The notes beneath the pieces are model-generated. The model searched no databases. It saw nothing but the letters and a program-made list of their open reading frames with translations, and had not been told where the DNA came from. From an uncultured Hungatella sp. (GTDB lineage: Bacteria > Bacillota > Clostridia > Lachnospirales > Lachnospiraceae): a stretch of 6,838 nt of DNA. Position numbers and translations under genes: made by a program. The number at the start of each line of letters is the position of its first letter. The stretch's first letter is position 1. Positions 1 to 6,149 of this stretch are shown piece by piece. Where the stretch lies: contig CAUEKH010000133.1 of the NCBI GenBank assembly GCA_959018155.1, positions 1 to 6,838 of the forward strand. Reading direction: 5' to 3'.

Positions 1-9
1 TTGAGTACC

Positions 10-138
10 TCAAATTGCTATCCGGCAATCTGTTATTCCATTTCCGCTTACAAGTTTGATATCTCCCATTGACTTTACAGATACAGGGCGTAAATTATCA
101 ATGAATTCAGGTATTTCAATTTTCTGCTTTTCTAGCAT
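10..138 (-). CDS. Small hypothetical ORF (42 aa), possibly a gene fragment
   Basis: Reading the minus strand from the ATG at 138 gives 42 residues beginning MLEKQKIEIPEF and ending DCRIAI before a TGA at 10-12. An AGGTG lies about 10 nt upstream, a usable though long Shine-Dalgarno spacing. A second ATG a few bases upstream, in another frame, runs into a stop after three codons. I do not recognise the product; the hydrophilic charged start has no signal peptide or membrane segment. It diverges from the AT-rich orphan ORF at 159-725, so both may be pieces of a mobile or decayed segment. It could equally be a chance ORF or the front of a protein cut short by the TGA near the window edge. Confidence 0.3.
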   Translation of the reverse strand: MLEKQKIEIPEFIDNLRPVSVKSMGDIKLVSGNGITDCRIAI

Positions 139-158
139 GGCATAATTTCACCTGTTAA

Positions 159-725
159 TCAAGTTTTTTGTCTGCGGCTTCTTCTGTAATTGAATATAGT
201 ACAAATCCATATGGAATCCGATTCTACTTCGATCAGCAGGACATACTCACAGGAATTGTGTTTTTTAGAGATATGACCGTGGGAAATACTTCTGGAACAT
301 CAGCGCCAGAGAGTGATGCTATTTACTTGGTTGAAGGAGATTATAGATATTACAAAACGGACATATTTGATGAAAATGCTCAAAAAACTGTCTCGTATGG
401 ACAAATATATGACGGTACATCAGAATCTGCGGATAGCATTTTATGTAACGACAGATATCCTTTTGGTTTGCTTGCAGATCCATGTTGGGGCATGGACGTC
501 TGTAACATAACCAAAAATTCTTTTGTTGCTTATGGTATTGTCTACAACAAGGATGGCGATAAATGGCGGCCAGTCGGTTCAGAATCCGAACCTGATTATT
601 ATTGTGTAATTAACGATAAGGATACCTTTACATTATATAATACATATAAACGACTTAACGCCGAAACGGGAGAGCCTACAGGAGAAGTCTATACAGAAAT
701 CGTAACTTACAAAAGGATTCAGTAA
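159..725 (+). pseudogene. 5'-truncated hypothetical protein, probably the secreted or surface part
   Basis: An open frame of 188 codons follows an in-frame TAA at 156-158 and ends at TAA 723-725. The only start-like codon near the front is TTG at 168, with no Shine-Dalgarno sequence before it; the first in-frame ATG comes some 35 codons later. The protein therefore looks like the C-terminal remainder of a longer gene whose start and probable signal peptide are gone. It is rich in Tyr, Asp, Thr, Ser and Asn, with many aromatic beta-strand-like stretches (for example GDYRYYKTDIF and TFTLYNTYKRL), two Cys and no obvious transmembrane helix, as in extracytoplasmic beta-rich domains of Gram-positives. 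I do not recognise the family. The base composition is clearly AT-richer than the genes from 1165 onward, suggesting acquired DNA. A perfect hairpin lies 10 nt after the stop. Confidence 0.5.
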
Positions 726-735
726 ATAGTGTTCA

Positions 736-772
736 AGAGGTTGATAGAAAAAGACCGTTTCTATCAACCTCT
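736..772 (+). terminator. Perfect 15-bp hairpin, terminator-like
   Basis: AGAGGTTGATAGAAA (736-750) pairs perfectly with 758-772 around the 7-nt loop AAGACCG, starting 10 nt after the orphan ORF. There is no T-run directly after the stem; the nearest is ATTTT about 19 nt further. It may be a weak terminator or an mRNA-stabilising hairpin. Confidence 0.55.
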
Positions 773-807
773 ATCTATCATTATAGGCAAATTTTCTCCC
801 ACTACAT

Positions 808-860
808 AAAACTGTCAAGAACAAGTGTTGTCTGCTTTTTGCAGATTCTGACAGTTTTTC
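808..860 (+). terminator. Two-tier inverted repeat with T-run
   Basis: AAAACTGTCA (808-817) pairs with TGACAGTTTT (849-858), followed by another T. Inside, TCTGC (831-835) pairs with GCAGA (841-845) across a T5 loop. The A-run on one side and T-run on the other make it a possible bidirectional terminator. A different origin, such as the end of an insertion element, cannot be excluded. Confidence 0.45.
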
Positions 861-971
861 CTCTATATGCTATTCTTTTTCTATACCGAATAGGTTCAAG
901 TACCTGTTTGAATACCTCTTTATTTGAGGATGTGCAGATCCTTTCTTTTCTAAGTATTTGAAGGCGGCTCA

Positions 972-994
972 GAGAGTTCAAATCTTCCTTCCGC
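972..994 (+). pseudogene. tRNA-Leu 3'-end-like remnant (T-arm plus acceptor strand)
   Basis: GAGAG-TTCAAAT-CTTC-CTTCCGC matches from memory the 3' end of many Firmicute tRNA-Leu genes (T-stem GAGAG, loop TTCAAAT, T-stem CTCTC, acceptor CTTCCGC) except for one missing base in the second T-stem strand and loss of the ACCA-like end. An intrinsic terminator follows at 1004, as is usual after tRNA genes. Upstream I cannot find the partner acceptor strand GCGGAAG or clear D and anticodon arms, so this is not a working tRNA. The piece lies between an AT-rich, foreign-looking segment and core genes, consistent with an old integration scar. A flanking inverted repeat, GGCGGCT (963-969) with AGCCGCC (1055-1061), encloses the remnant and the terminator. 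On the minus strand the same bases form a degenerate open frame that I regard as spurious. Confidence 0.35.
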
Positions 995-1003
995 TACTTG
1001 ACC

Positions 1004-1030
1004 TCAGGATTAACAAATCCTGAATTTTTT
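1004..1030 (+). terminator. Rho-independent terminator
   Basis: TCAGGATT (1004-1011) pairs perfectly with AATCCTGA (1016-1023) around a 4-nt loop AACA, followed by ATTTTTT. It insulates the PTS gene promoter from upstream transcription and may have been the terminator of the tRNA remnant. Confidence 0.8.
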
Positions 1031-1083
1031 ATCATAAAGGCTATACAAACCAGAAGCCGCCCTCTCCTCATTTCCATTTCCTC

Positions 1084-1112
1084 TTGCTTTCTCCCCAAAA
1101 GTGTGGTAGACT
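1084..1112 (+). promoter_or_regulatory. Promoter of the PTS EIIC-like gene
   Basis: TTGCTT (1084-1089) and TAGACT (1107-1112) are separated by 17 bp, with a TG one base upstream of the -10 (extended -10). The start point would be near 1119, giving a leader of about 45 nt. A second look-alike, GTGACA (1119-1124) with TATAAC (1143-1148), would start transcription inside the Shine-Dalgarno site and is less likely. Confidence 0.5.
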
Positions 1113-1164
1113 TTCCCGGTGACAAGACAGTTGAATATACTGTATAACATGGAGGAGAAAATGT

Positions 1165-2229
1165 ATGGAAAAACTAAAAAAGATATGCAGCCACATTTTT
1201 ATTGATGGCCTCAGCGGAATGGCACAGGGCCTGTTTGCCACATTGATTATCGGCACCATCATTCAGCAGATTGGACTCGCCATCGGCAGCACTGCCGGTG
1301 ACTGTATCTACACAATCGGTAAGGTGGCAGCCGCCTGTACCAGTGTGGGAATCGGAATTGGCGTTGCTCATAAGTATAAAGAAGGTCCCCTCGTCATGGT
1401 TTCCGCCGGTGTGGCCGGCATGGTTGGCGGTTACGCCAGCAAGATTCTGGCCGGCACCGCATTTGCGGACGGGGCGATGGTACTGGCTGGCCCCGGGGAA
1501 CCGCTGGGCGCATTTGTTGCGGCATTCGTCGGAATTACGGTCGGTCATCTGGTAGCCGGAAGGACGAAAATTGATATTATCGTGACCCCGCTCGTCACCA
1601 TCGGCTGTGGTTCGGCTGTGGGACTGATCGCGGGACCGCCCATCTCCACACTGATGGCTGGCCTTGGAAATATCATCAACTGGGGAACAGAACAGCAGCC
1701 ATTTCTCATGGGTATTGTCGTATCCGTCCTGATGGGTATGATTTTAACGCTTCCTATCAGTTCGGCAGCGCTCGGCATTATCCTGAATTTACAGGGCATC
1801 GCAGCCGGCGCGGCGGTAATCGGCTGCTGCTGCAACATGGTCGGCTTCGCCGTTGCCAGCTACCGGGAAAATAAAATCGGCGGACTTTTAGCGCAGGGCG
1901 TAGGCACCTCCATGCTTCAGGTTCCCAATATCATGCGCCACCCTCTCATCTGGCTGCCCGCCATCATATCGAGTGCGATTTTAGGTCCCGTTGGCACCAT
2001 GTTAGTCAATATGCAGTGCAACGCCACTGGTTCCGGGATGGGTTCAGCCGGTTTCGTAGGCCAGATTATGACTTACCAGACAATGACCGCATTTGAAAGT
2101 CCCGCCATCGTAATGGTCAAAATCATCCTGCTTCAGTTTGTCCTTCCGGCTGTGATTTCCCTGGCCGTATCTGAACTGATGCGGAAAAAAGGACTGATTC
2201 AGCCCGGAGATATGGACTTAAATCTGTAA
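1165..2229 (+). CDS. PTS transporter EIIC-like membrane protein (PTS_EIIC_2/PfoR family)
   Basis: This 354-aa, very hydrophobic, Gly/Ala-rich integral membrane protein has about nine or ten predicted helices by eye. It matches the PfoR/PTS_EIIC_2 family, first noted as a putative regulator of perfringolysin in Clostridium and later classed as a sugar-PTS IIC-like permease. Visible features are the N-terminal segment DGLSGMAQGLFATLIIGTI (14-32), a Gly-rich stretch ending AGRTKIDIIVTP (131-142), a Cys triplet at 221-223, the GSGMGSAG loop (289-296) and the family-typical hydrophilic tail with GDM near the C-terminus. Start: the ATG at 1165 follows GGAGGAG by 7 nt; ATGs at 1149 and 1161 are out of frame. 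No EIIA or EIIB gene is adjacent, so it stands alone between its own promoter and terminator, as members of this family often do. Substrate unknown; a regulatory role is possible but not shown here. Confidence 0.9.
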   Translation: MEKLKKICSHIFIDGLSGMAQGLFATLIIGTIIQQIGLAIGSTAGDCIYTIGKVAAACTSVGIGIGVAHKYKEGPLVMVSAGVAGMVGGYASKILAGTAFADGAMVLAGPGEPLGAFVAAFVGITVGHLVAGRTKIDIIVTPLVTIGCGSAVGLIAGPPISTLMAGLGNIINWGTEQQPFLMGIVVSVLMGMILTLPISSAALGIILNLQGIAAGAAVIGCCCNMVGFAVASYRENKIGGLLAQGVGTSMLQVPNIMRHPLIWLPAIISSAILGPVGTMLVNMQCNATGSGMGSAGFVGQIMTYQTMTAFESPAIVMVKIILLQFVLPAVISLAVSELMRKKGLIQPGDMDLNL

Positions 2230-2235
2230 TTACAT

Positions 2236-2280
2236 AACAGCAATCCTTATAAAGTTACTGTTTATCATAATATTGCTGTT
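2236..2280 (+). repeat. 9-bp inverted repeat downstream of the PTS gene
   Basis: AACAGCAAT (2236-2244) and ATTGCTGTT (2272-2280) are perfect inverted repeats with a 27-nt AT-rich loop, just before the main terminator. It may be a 3'-UTR stabilising hairpin; nothing shows an operator function. Confidence 0.4.
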
Positions 2281-2283
2281 TAC

Positions 2284-2315
2284 AAAGAGGCCGTCAGCTG
2301 ATGGCCTCTTTTTTT
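2284..2315 (+). terminator. Rho-independent terminator of the PTS gene
   Basis: AAAGAGGCC (2284-2292) pairs with GGCCTCTTT (2303-2311), followed by more T's to 2315. The 10-nt loop contains the palindrome TCAGCTGA. It is a strong terminator with an A-run on its left, so it could also act on minus-strand transcripts. Confidence 0.9.
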
Positions 2316-2316
2316 C

Positions 2317-2345
2317 TGTACACCTTTTCCAATTTATGCTATGAT
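2317..2345 (+). promoter_or_regulatory. Promoter of the AGCS symporter gene
   Basis: TGTACA (2317-2322) and TATGAT (2340-2345) are spaced by 17 bp with an extended -10 TG (2337-2338). It starts right after the preceding terminator, and the predicted start point near 2352 gives a leader of about 45 nt. It also shows that an ATG at 2301, upstream of this promoter, cannot be the symporter start. Confidence 0.6.
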
Positions 2346-2396
2346 AGGAAGCAACCGTTTTGCGCGGAAAACTTTGTTAAACAGAAAGGGTTTCGT

Positions 2397-3782
2397 ATGT
2401 TCCATATCATTGAAGAAATCAACAATGCAGTCAATGCCTTTGTCTGGGGAATTCCGGCTATGGTCTGCATCATCGGAGTCGGGCTCTGTTTGAGCATCCG
2501 GACTCATTTTATCCAGTTTCGCAAGTTCGGATATACCTTTAAAGTCACTGTCGGACGTTTATTTCACAAAAAAGAGGCTTCCGAGGGCGCTGTCACGCCG
2601 TTTCAGGCGGTCTGTACTGCGCTGGCCGCCACGGTCGGAACCGGAAATATTGCCGGTGTGGCGGGCGCTATCGCCATCGGCGGCCCCGGTTCTGTTTTCT
2701 GGATGTGGATCTCCGCCCTCTTAGGCATGTGTACCAAATTCTCCGAAGTGACCCTGGCGGTCCATTTTCGTGAAAAAAATAAAACCGGAGACTGGGTCGG
2801 CGGCCCCATGTACTATATCAAAAACGGGCTTTCTCCCCGCTTTCGCTGGCTGGCCGTCGTCTATTCGGCGCTGGGGATCCTGACCGTTTTCGGAACCGGC
2901 AACGCCACCCAGGTCAATACGATTACCACGGCAATCGACTCCGCCCTGCTCAACTATCGCATTCTGGATCAGGGAAATCTTTCCGCCTTCAATCTCATTC
3001 TCGGCATTGTGATTGCGGTTCTGGTGGCCCTCGTGCTCCTCGGAGGAATCAAACGCATCGGGCGCGTTACGGAGAGGCTGGTGCCATTTATGGCGCTGCT
3101 CTATATTCTGCTTGCCTTTGGCGTGATTCTGGCTAATTTCCAGCGCGTCCCCGGTGTTTTCCTCTCCATCATCAAAGGCGCATTTACCCCGTCCGCGGTC
3201 ACCGGAGGCGTCGTAGGCTCGATTTTCCTCAGCATGAAAAATGGCGTCTCCCGCGGTATTTTCTCCAACGAGGCCGGCCTCGGAACCGGTTCCATCGCCC
3301 ACGCGGCCGCTGACACGGAGGACCCGGTCAGGCAGGGGTATTTCGGCATCTTTGAGGTGTTTACCGACACCATTGTCATCTGCACAATGACCGCGCTCGT
3401 CATTTTGTGCAGCGGGACTGCCATTACCTACGGCCATGCCGCAGGGGCTGATTTAACGATCAGCGGTTTTACGGCCACGTACGGGAACTGGGTTTCCGTC
3501 TTCACCGCCATCGCCCTCTGCTGCTTTGCATTTTCCACCACCATTGGCTGGGGACTTTACGGGACGCGCTGTATTGAATTTCTCTTCGGTTCCCGGGTAA
3601 ACAGGCCCTTTATGGTGGTCTACTCCGCCGTCGCGGTTCTCGGCGCCACCGCTGACTTAGGGCTGCTCTGGGGAATTGCAGATACCTTTAACGGCCTGAT
3701 GTCCATACCGAACCTGATTGCCCTGTTCCTGTTAAGTGGCACTCTTGTAAAAATTGTGAAAGACAGCGGAAAGAAATCCTGA
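2397..3782 (+). CDS. Sodium:alanine/glycine symporter family protein (AGCS)
   Basis: A 461-aa membrane protein of the alanine or glycine:cation symporter family (AGCS, TC 2.A.25), which imports small neutral amino acids, often alanine, glycine or glutamine, with Na+ or H+. Family-typical stretches are TALAATVGTGNIAGVA (74-89), GGPGSVFWMW (95-104), GGPMYYI (135-141) and FSNEAGLGTGSIAHAAA (289-305); the segment around GTGN is a substrate- and cation-binding region in this family. The full fold of about eleven helices appears present and the length is normal. Start: the frame is open further upstream to an ATG at 2301, but those 32 codons lie in the previous terminator and this gene's promoter. 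The ATG at 2397, after AAAGGG, gives the usual family N-terminus MFHIIEEINNAVNAFVWG. It is a single-gene unit; the transported amino acid cannot be told from sequence. Confidence 0.95.
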   Translation: MFHIIEEINNAVNAFVWGIPAMVCIIGVGLCLSIRTHFIQFRKFGYTFKVTVGRLFHKKEASEGAVTPFQAVCTALAATVGTGNIAGVAGAIAIGGPGSVFWMWISALLGMCTKFSEVTLAVHFREKNKTGDWVGGPMYYIKNGLSPRFRWLAVVYSALGILTVFGTGNATQVNTITTAIDSALLNYRILDQGNLSAFNLILGIVIAVLVALVLLGGIKRIGRVTERLVPFMALLYILLAFGVILANFQRVPGVFLSIIKGAFTPSAVTGGVVGSIFLSMKNGVSRGIFSNEAGLGTGSIAHAAADTEDPVRQGYFGIFEVFTDTIVICTMTALVILCSGTAITYGHAAGADLTISGFTATYGNWVSVFTAIALCCFAFSTTIGWGLYGTRCIEFLFGSRVNRPFMVVYSAVAVLGATADLGLLWGIADTFNGLMSIPNLIALFLLSGTLVKIVKDSGKKS

Positions 3783-3787
3783 TTTTA

Positions 3788-3800
3788 CGGCAATTTGCCG
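3788..3800 (+). other. Small hairpin just after the symporter stop
   Basis: CGGCA (3788-3792) pairs with TGCCG (3796-3800) around a 3-nt loop, with TTTT about 7 nt later. At best a weak terminator; the stronger candidate for the symporter transcript is at 3964. Confidence 0.3.
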
Positions 3801-3963
3801 GCCTGATTTTCCTCTCAATAAAAATAGCACAATTTTTCATTGAAATTTTTTTCATCTTTGTAAACACTTTTTTGAAGAAATAGGTTATATTAATACTCGT
3901 AACCCCCCCCAATACATTATATAGTTTTTGCTACACCCCATAAGAAACGAAATACCTTCTCCG
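3801..3963. other. AT-rich non-coding stretch with a C8 tract
   Basis: No supportable gene lies between the symporter and the small gene at 4114 (3783-4113). This part is strikingly AT-rich, with runs of T at 3847-3852 and 3868-3873, a TATATTAAT motif at 3886-3894 and a run of eight C's at 3903-3910. I could not find a well-spaced -35 for the TATATT. The open frame on the minus strand here has no Shine-Dalgarno sequence and low-complexity composition, so I do not call it. Confidence 0.5.
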
Positions 3964-3995
3964 AAAATGACCAGCTTCCCCGGCTGGTCATTTTT
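3964..3995 (+). terminator. Strong rho-independent terminator
   Basis: AAAATGACCAGC (3964-3975) pairs perfectly with GCTGGTCATTTT (3983-3994) around a 7-nt loop, ending in five T's. It probably ends the symporter mRNA after a roughly 180-nt 3' UTR, or a separate short RNA starting near 3890. Flanking A and T runs make it potentially bidirectional. Confidence 0.9.
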
Positions 3996-4058
3996 CATCC
4001 CTTCTGTTTTCCCTGTTTTTCGTCTTTTTACCACCATGGCCCAGAAGAACATCCCCGA

Positions 4059-4087
4059 TTGAATTCACACAGCAAACGTGTTATGAT
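4059..4087 (+). promoter_or_regulatory. Promoter of the DUF2007-like gene
   Basis: TTGAAT (4059-4064), a 17-bp spacer and TATGAT (4082-4087), with an extended -10 TG at 4079-4080. The predicted start point is near 4094, giving a leader of about 20 nt that contains the GGGAGGTG ribosome site. Confidence 0.75.
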
Positions 4088-4113
4088 GGATCTGTCTTCG
4101 GGGAGGTGATTAC

Positions 4114-4365
4114 ATGATTACCATTTTTAACAGAAAAGAACTTGCCATCACATATTCAATGGAAGAACAGGCCCGGATCCGCAGTATTCTGGCCGCAAAT
4201 GCCATTGACTATGTTCTGAATGTAAAAGACAATTCCATGCGCGGTATGGGCGCGCGCAGACCGGCGGTCACGCAATTCGGGGACCATGCCTTGCGCTCCT
4301 GCGAATACATTTTTTACGTCCTGAAAACGGATTATGAGAGGGCATCCCACTTGATAAACAGATAG
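4114..4365 (+). CDS. Small DUF2007-like protein (83 aa)
   Basis: The ATG at 4114 follows a near-perfect GGGAGGTG site by 5 nt and the gene has its own strong promoter and terminator, so the coding call is good. The 83-aa product is soluble, with no signal peptide or membrane helix. Its pattern is a first strand (KELAITYS, 8-15), a helix carrying the idea 'arg-ile-x-x-ile-leu-x-ala-asn' (residues 20-30), a second strand (YVLNVKD), a basic Gly/Arg loop (SMRGMGARRP) and a final strand plus helix (EYIFYVLKTDYERASHLI). This resembles the small ferredoxin-like, GlnB-type fold called DUF2007 or 'putative signal transducing protein'. The match is from memory and weak, and no biochemical role can be given. 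It converges on prfH, sharing the terminator between them, and need not be functionally linked. Confidence 0.8.
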   Translation: MITIFNRKELAITYSMEEQARIRSILAANAIDYVLNVKDNSMRGMGARRPAVTQFGDHALRSCEYIFYVLKTDYERASHLINR

Positions 4366-4370
4366 AAAAG

Positions 4371-4426
4371 CAGAAAAATCAGGGAGTTCCGCAGCTGATT
4401 TGGCACAGGACTTCCTGATTTTTCTG
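4371..4426. terminator. Bidirectional terminator between the DUF2007-like gene and prfH
   Basis: CAGAAAAATCAGG (4371-4383) pairs perfectly with CCTGATTTTTCTG (4414-4426); the stem continues inward through a G-T wobble and AGT/ACT with one bulge to CC/GG. A and T runs in the stem serve both strands: it lies 5 nt after the plus-strand stop and 27 nt after the prfH stop on the minus strand. Confidence 0.85.
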
Positions 4427-4453
4427 TTCTCTTATCTTAAATCACTGTTGTTC

Positions 4454-5044
4454 TTACTTTCTTCTCACAAATTCCAGTCCCTCATAAATGCGGACAGGAT
4501 TTCCTCTTACCAGCCGCGTATGCTCCATCCAGGCCAGATTTTTCTCTTTCTCCTCTTTTTCCCCGTTCATCTCAGCCAGAATATCGCAGAGACGGTTCAT
4601 GGCAATCTGACGGTTCTGGTGCTGTGTTCTCGCCTCTGTGGCCACCACCGCGGTTCCGGTCGGGATATGGATCACTCTGACCCCGGTCTCCACCTTATTG
4701 ACGTTCTGCCCGCCCTTGCCGCCGCACCGAAATGTCTCGAATCGAACCATCATGTCTTCTGATACTCTCGGAATCTCCTCCAGAATGTTCACCGCCACAT
4801 ACCAGTTCTTCCTCTTATGGCCGGGACGGTACGGACTTTTGCAGATCCACTGAACACTGCCCTCCAGCTCCGATAAATCGCTCTCCGTTTCAAAGCAGAT
4901 GGAGGAGTATCCTCCCCTCCTGCTGCCTGCCTTCCTGCTTACCAGCCGGATATCCGGAATCTCCCGGCACAGCGCCTGATAGAGAAGGGCAACTGCCAGT
5001 TCACACTCTGCCGGTCCCTGACCGGAACTAATCTGTACTCTCAT
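4454..5044 (-). CDS. prfH: Peptide chain release factor homologue PrfH
   Basis: A 196-aa class-I release-factor homologue that has the peptidyl-tRNA hydrolysis domain but lacks the stop-codon-recognition domain. The catalytic GGQ is at residues 111-113 within CGGKGGQNVNKVETGVR (107-123). The family hallmark VQWICKSPYRPGHKRKNW (64-81) is present and distinguishes PrfH from ArfB and RF1/RF2. The length is close to the usual roughly 200 aa. Start: the ATG at 5044 follows AAGGA and a G-run within 10 nt; the gene begins 13 nt after the rtcB stop, so the two are almost certainly one operon. Published work on this pair shows PrfH acting on ribosomes whose 16S rRNA is cut in the decoding centre, releasing the nascent peptide before RtcB repairs the rRNA. 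Basic C-terminus (FVRRK) as expected. Nothing is missing or frameshifted. Confidence 0.95.
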   Translation of the reverse strand: MRVQISSGQGPAECELAVALLYQALCREIPDIRLVSRKAGSRRGGYSSICFETESDLSELEGSVQWICKSPYRPGHKRKNWYVAVNILEEIPRVSEDMMVRFETFRCGGKGGQNVNKVETGVRVIHIPTGTAVVATEARTQHQNRQIAMNRLCDILAEMNGEKEEKEKNLAWMEHTRLVRGNPVRIYEGLEFVRRK

Positions 5045-5057
5045 CTGTCCTTCCCCC

Positions 5058-6149
5058 CTAACCTTTAAATGTAATCAGAGGCCGAAGCACAGCTGTGCGC
5101 CTGATTAAATCGTAATCCAGCAGAGAATCAATCACCTGTTCCACATTCTTGTACGCTTCCGGCGCCTCAGCAAACAGCAGATTCGTGTCATGGCACACCA
5201 CCCGGCTCTTCAATTTCGTGCTGCGGATAGAATCCCTGTCGTATTTTCGGTCAATGCGGCTTTTGCAGATGCTTCTGGCCCATTTTCGCCCGGATCCGTG
5301 GGAAATGGAATCCAGGGCGAGAGCGGTATCGCTCTCCGGCATACAGACATAGGTGAAACTCCCCCTGGAACCCGGAATTACCACCGCACCGCGCTTCGTC
5401 GAAACGCTCCCTTTGCGGTGAATCCAGCCCTCTTCCGTTTTCTCCAGGTAATTGTGGCAGCTGTCGAGAAGCAACACGGGACTTGCGGTGACTCCGAGAT
5501 AGCCAAGCAGCTTCCCGGCAGTCACAATCCGATTTCTCGACGCCCACAGAAGCGCGCGATCATGCTCTTTTAAGTACGCCTTCGCCTCTTCGCCGTCTTC
5601 CTCCAGCCCCGCCGGGTTGTAGAACCGGTTTAAAATCTCCTGTCCATAGCCCCGGGAACCGCTGTGAATGAGCAGAAGCACCGTCTCCTTCTCCAGTCCC
5701 AGTCTTTCTGCCGCCTCCTCATCAAAAATCTCCTCCACACACTGAAATTCCGCAAAATGATTTCCCAGCCCGATCGTACCCAAGTCCCTGATGGGGCATT
5801 CCTCCTCATACGGATTGACCGTCATCAGATCGCTCAGTTCCCGGATGGAATTAAGACGGGTAACCCATTGCTCCATGCGGAACTTCTTTTTCTTAATTCC
5901 GGTCGCAAACAGGCTCATACCGCAGCCGATATCATTTCCAATCAGATGGGGATAGAACCTTCCCCTGCTAAGCACCGCCATTCCCACCGGCGTCTTGCCC
6001 GGATGTAAATCCGGCAGGCCGACCACCCGCTCCACGCCGGGTAAATTCGCCACGCCGCGAAGCTGATCCTTCGCCGCCTGTTCAATCCAGTTTTTTTCGT
6101 TACTGATAATTATGCAATTTTCTCTTTCCAAAATCAAATTCTCCTTCAT
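5058..6149 (-). CDS. rtcB: RNA ligase RtcB family protein (RtcB2 type, paired with PrfH)
   Basis: A 363-aa RtcB-family RNA ligase, joining 2',3'-cyclic phosphate or 3'-phosphate ends to 5'-OH ends with GTP and Mn2+. Visible motifs are GLPDLHPGKTPVGMAV (44-59), the metal-binding GNDIGCGM (71-78, with D73 and C76), GLGNHFAEFQ (127-136, N130 and H131), LLIHSGSRGYGQ (159-170, H162), SCHNYLE (H232), HRKGSV (244-249) and SISHGSGRKWARS (281-293), where H284 corresponds to the guanylylated histidine. All catalytic positions appear intact. At 363 aa it is shorter than archaeal or E. coli RtcB (about 400-480), as is typical of the PrfH-linked clade. Start: the ATG at 6149 has no Shine-Dalgarno site, but AAGGAG lies just inside it and would suit the TTG at 6131 (357 aa). 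The gene sits downstream of a leader ORF and terminator and directly before prfH. Confidence 0.95.
   Translation of the reverse strand: MKENLILERENCIIISNEKNWIEQAAKDQLRGVANLPGVERVVGLPDLHPGKTPVGMAVLSRGRFYPHLIGNDIGCGMSLFATGIKKKKFRMEQWVTRLNSIRELSDLMTVNPYEEECPIRDLGTIGLGNHFAEFQCVEEIFDEEAAERLGLEKETVLLLIHSGSRGYGQEILNRFYNPAGLEEDGEEAKAYLKEHDRALLWASRNRIVTAGKLLGYLGVTASPVLLLDSCHNYLEKTEEGWIHRKGSVSTKRGAVVIPGSRGSFTYVCMPESDTALALDSISHGSGRKWARSICKSRIDRKYDRDSIRSTKLKSRVVCHDTNLLFAEAPEAYKNVEQVIDSLLDYDLIRRTAVLRPLITFKG

Noticed and set aside
905..994. A complete tRNA-Leu gene
   Set aside because: Only the T-arm and 3' acceptor strand are recognisable. The GCGGAAG acceptor partner, D-arm and anticodon arm could not be found.
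802..1071. Minus-strand frame from ATG 1071 with one in-frame TAG, ending RICKKQTTLVLDSFM
   Set aside because: It crosses the terminator, the tRNA-like remnant and the inverted repeats, and contains an internal stop. The coding look is better explained as antisense of structured RNA sequence.
1119..1148. Alternative promoter GTGACA, 18 bp, TATAAC for the PTS gene
   Set aside because: Its transcription start would fall within the GGAGGAG ribosome site, leaving no usable leader; the pair at 1084-1112 fits better.
2721..3437. Long minus-strand open frame (238 codons) inside the symporter gene
   Set aside because: It is antisense to a clear AGCS gene, is rich in Gly, Asp, Glu and Asn as expected from reading GC-rich membrane-protein codons backwards, and has no ribosome site.
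3688..3912. Minus-strand 74-codon frame overlapping the symporter end
   Set aside because: It begins in the C8 tract with no Shine-Dalgarno site, overlaps the symporter antisense and has a Lys/Ile-rich composition reflecting AT-rich intergenic DNA.
5149..5573. Plus-strand frames opposite rtcB and prfH
   Set aside because: They are antisense to two confidently identified genes and show no recognisable family or ribosome site.
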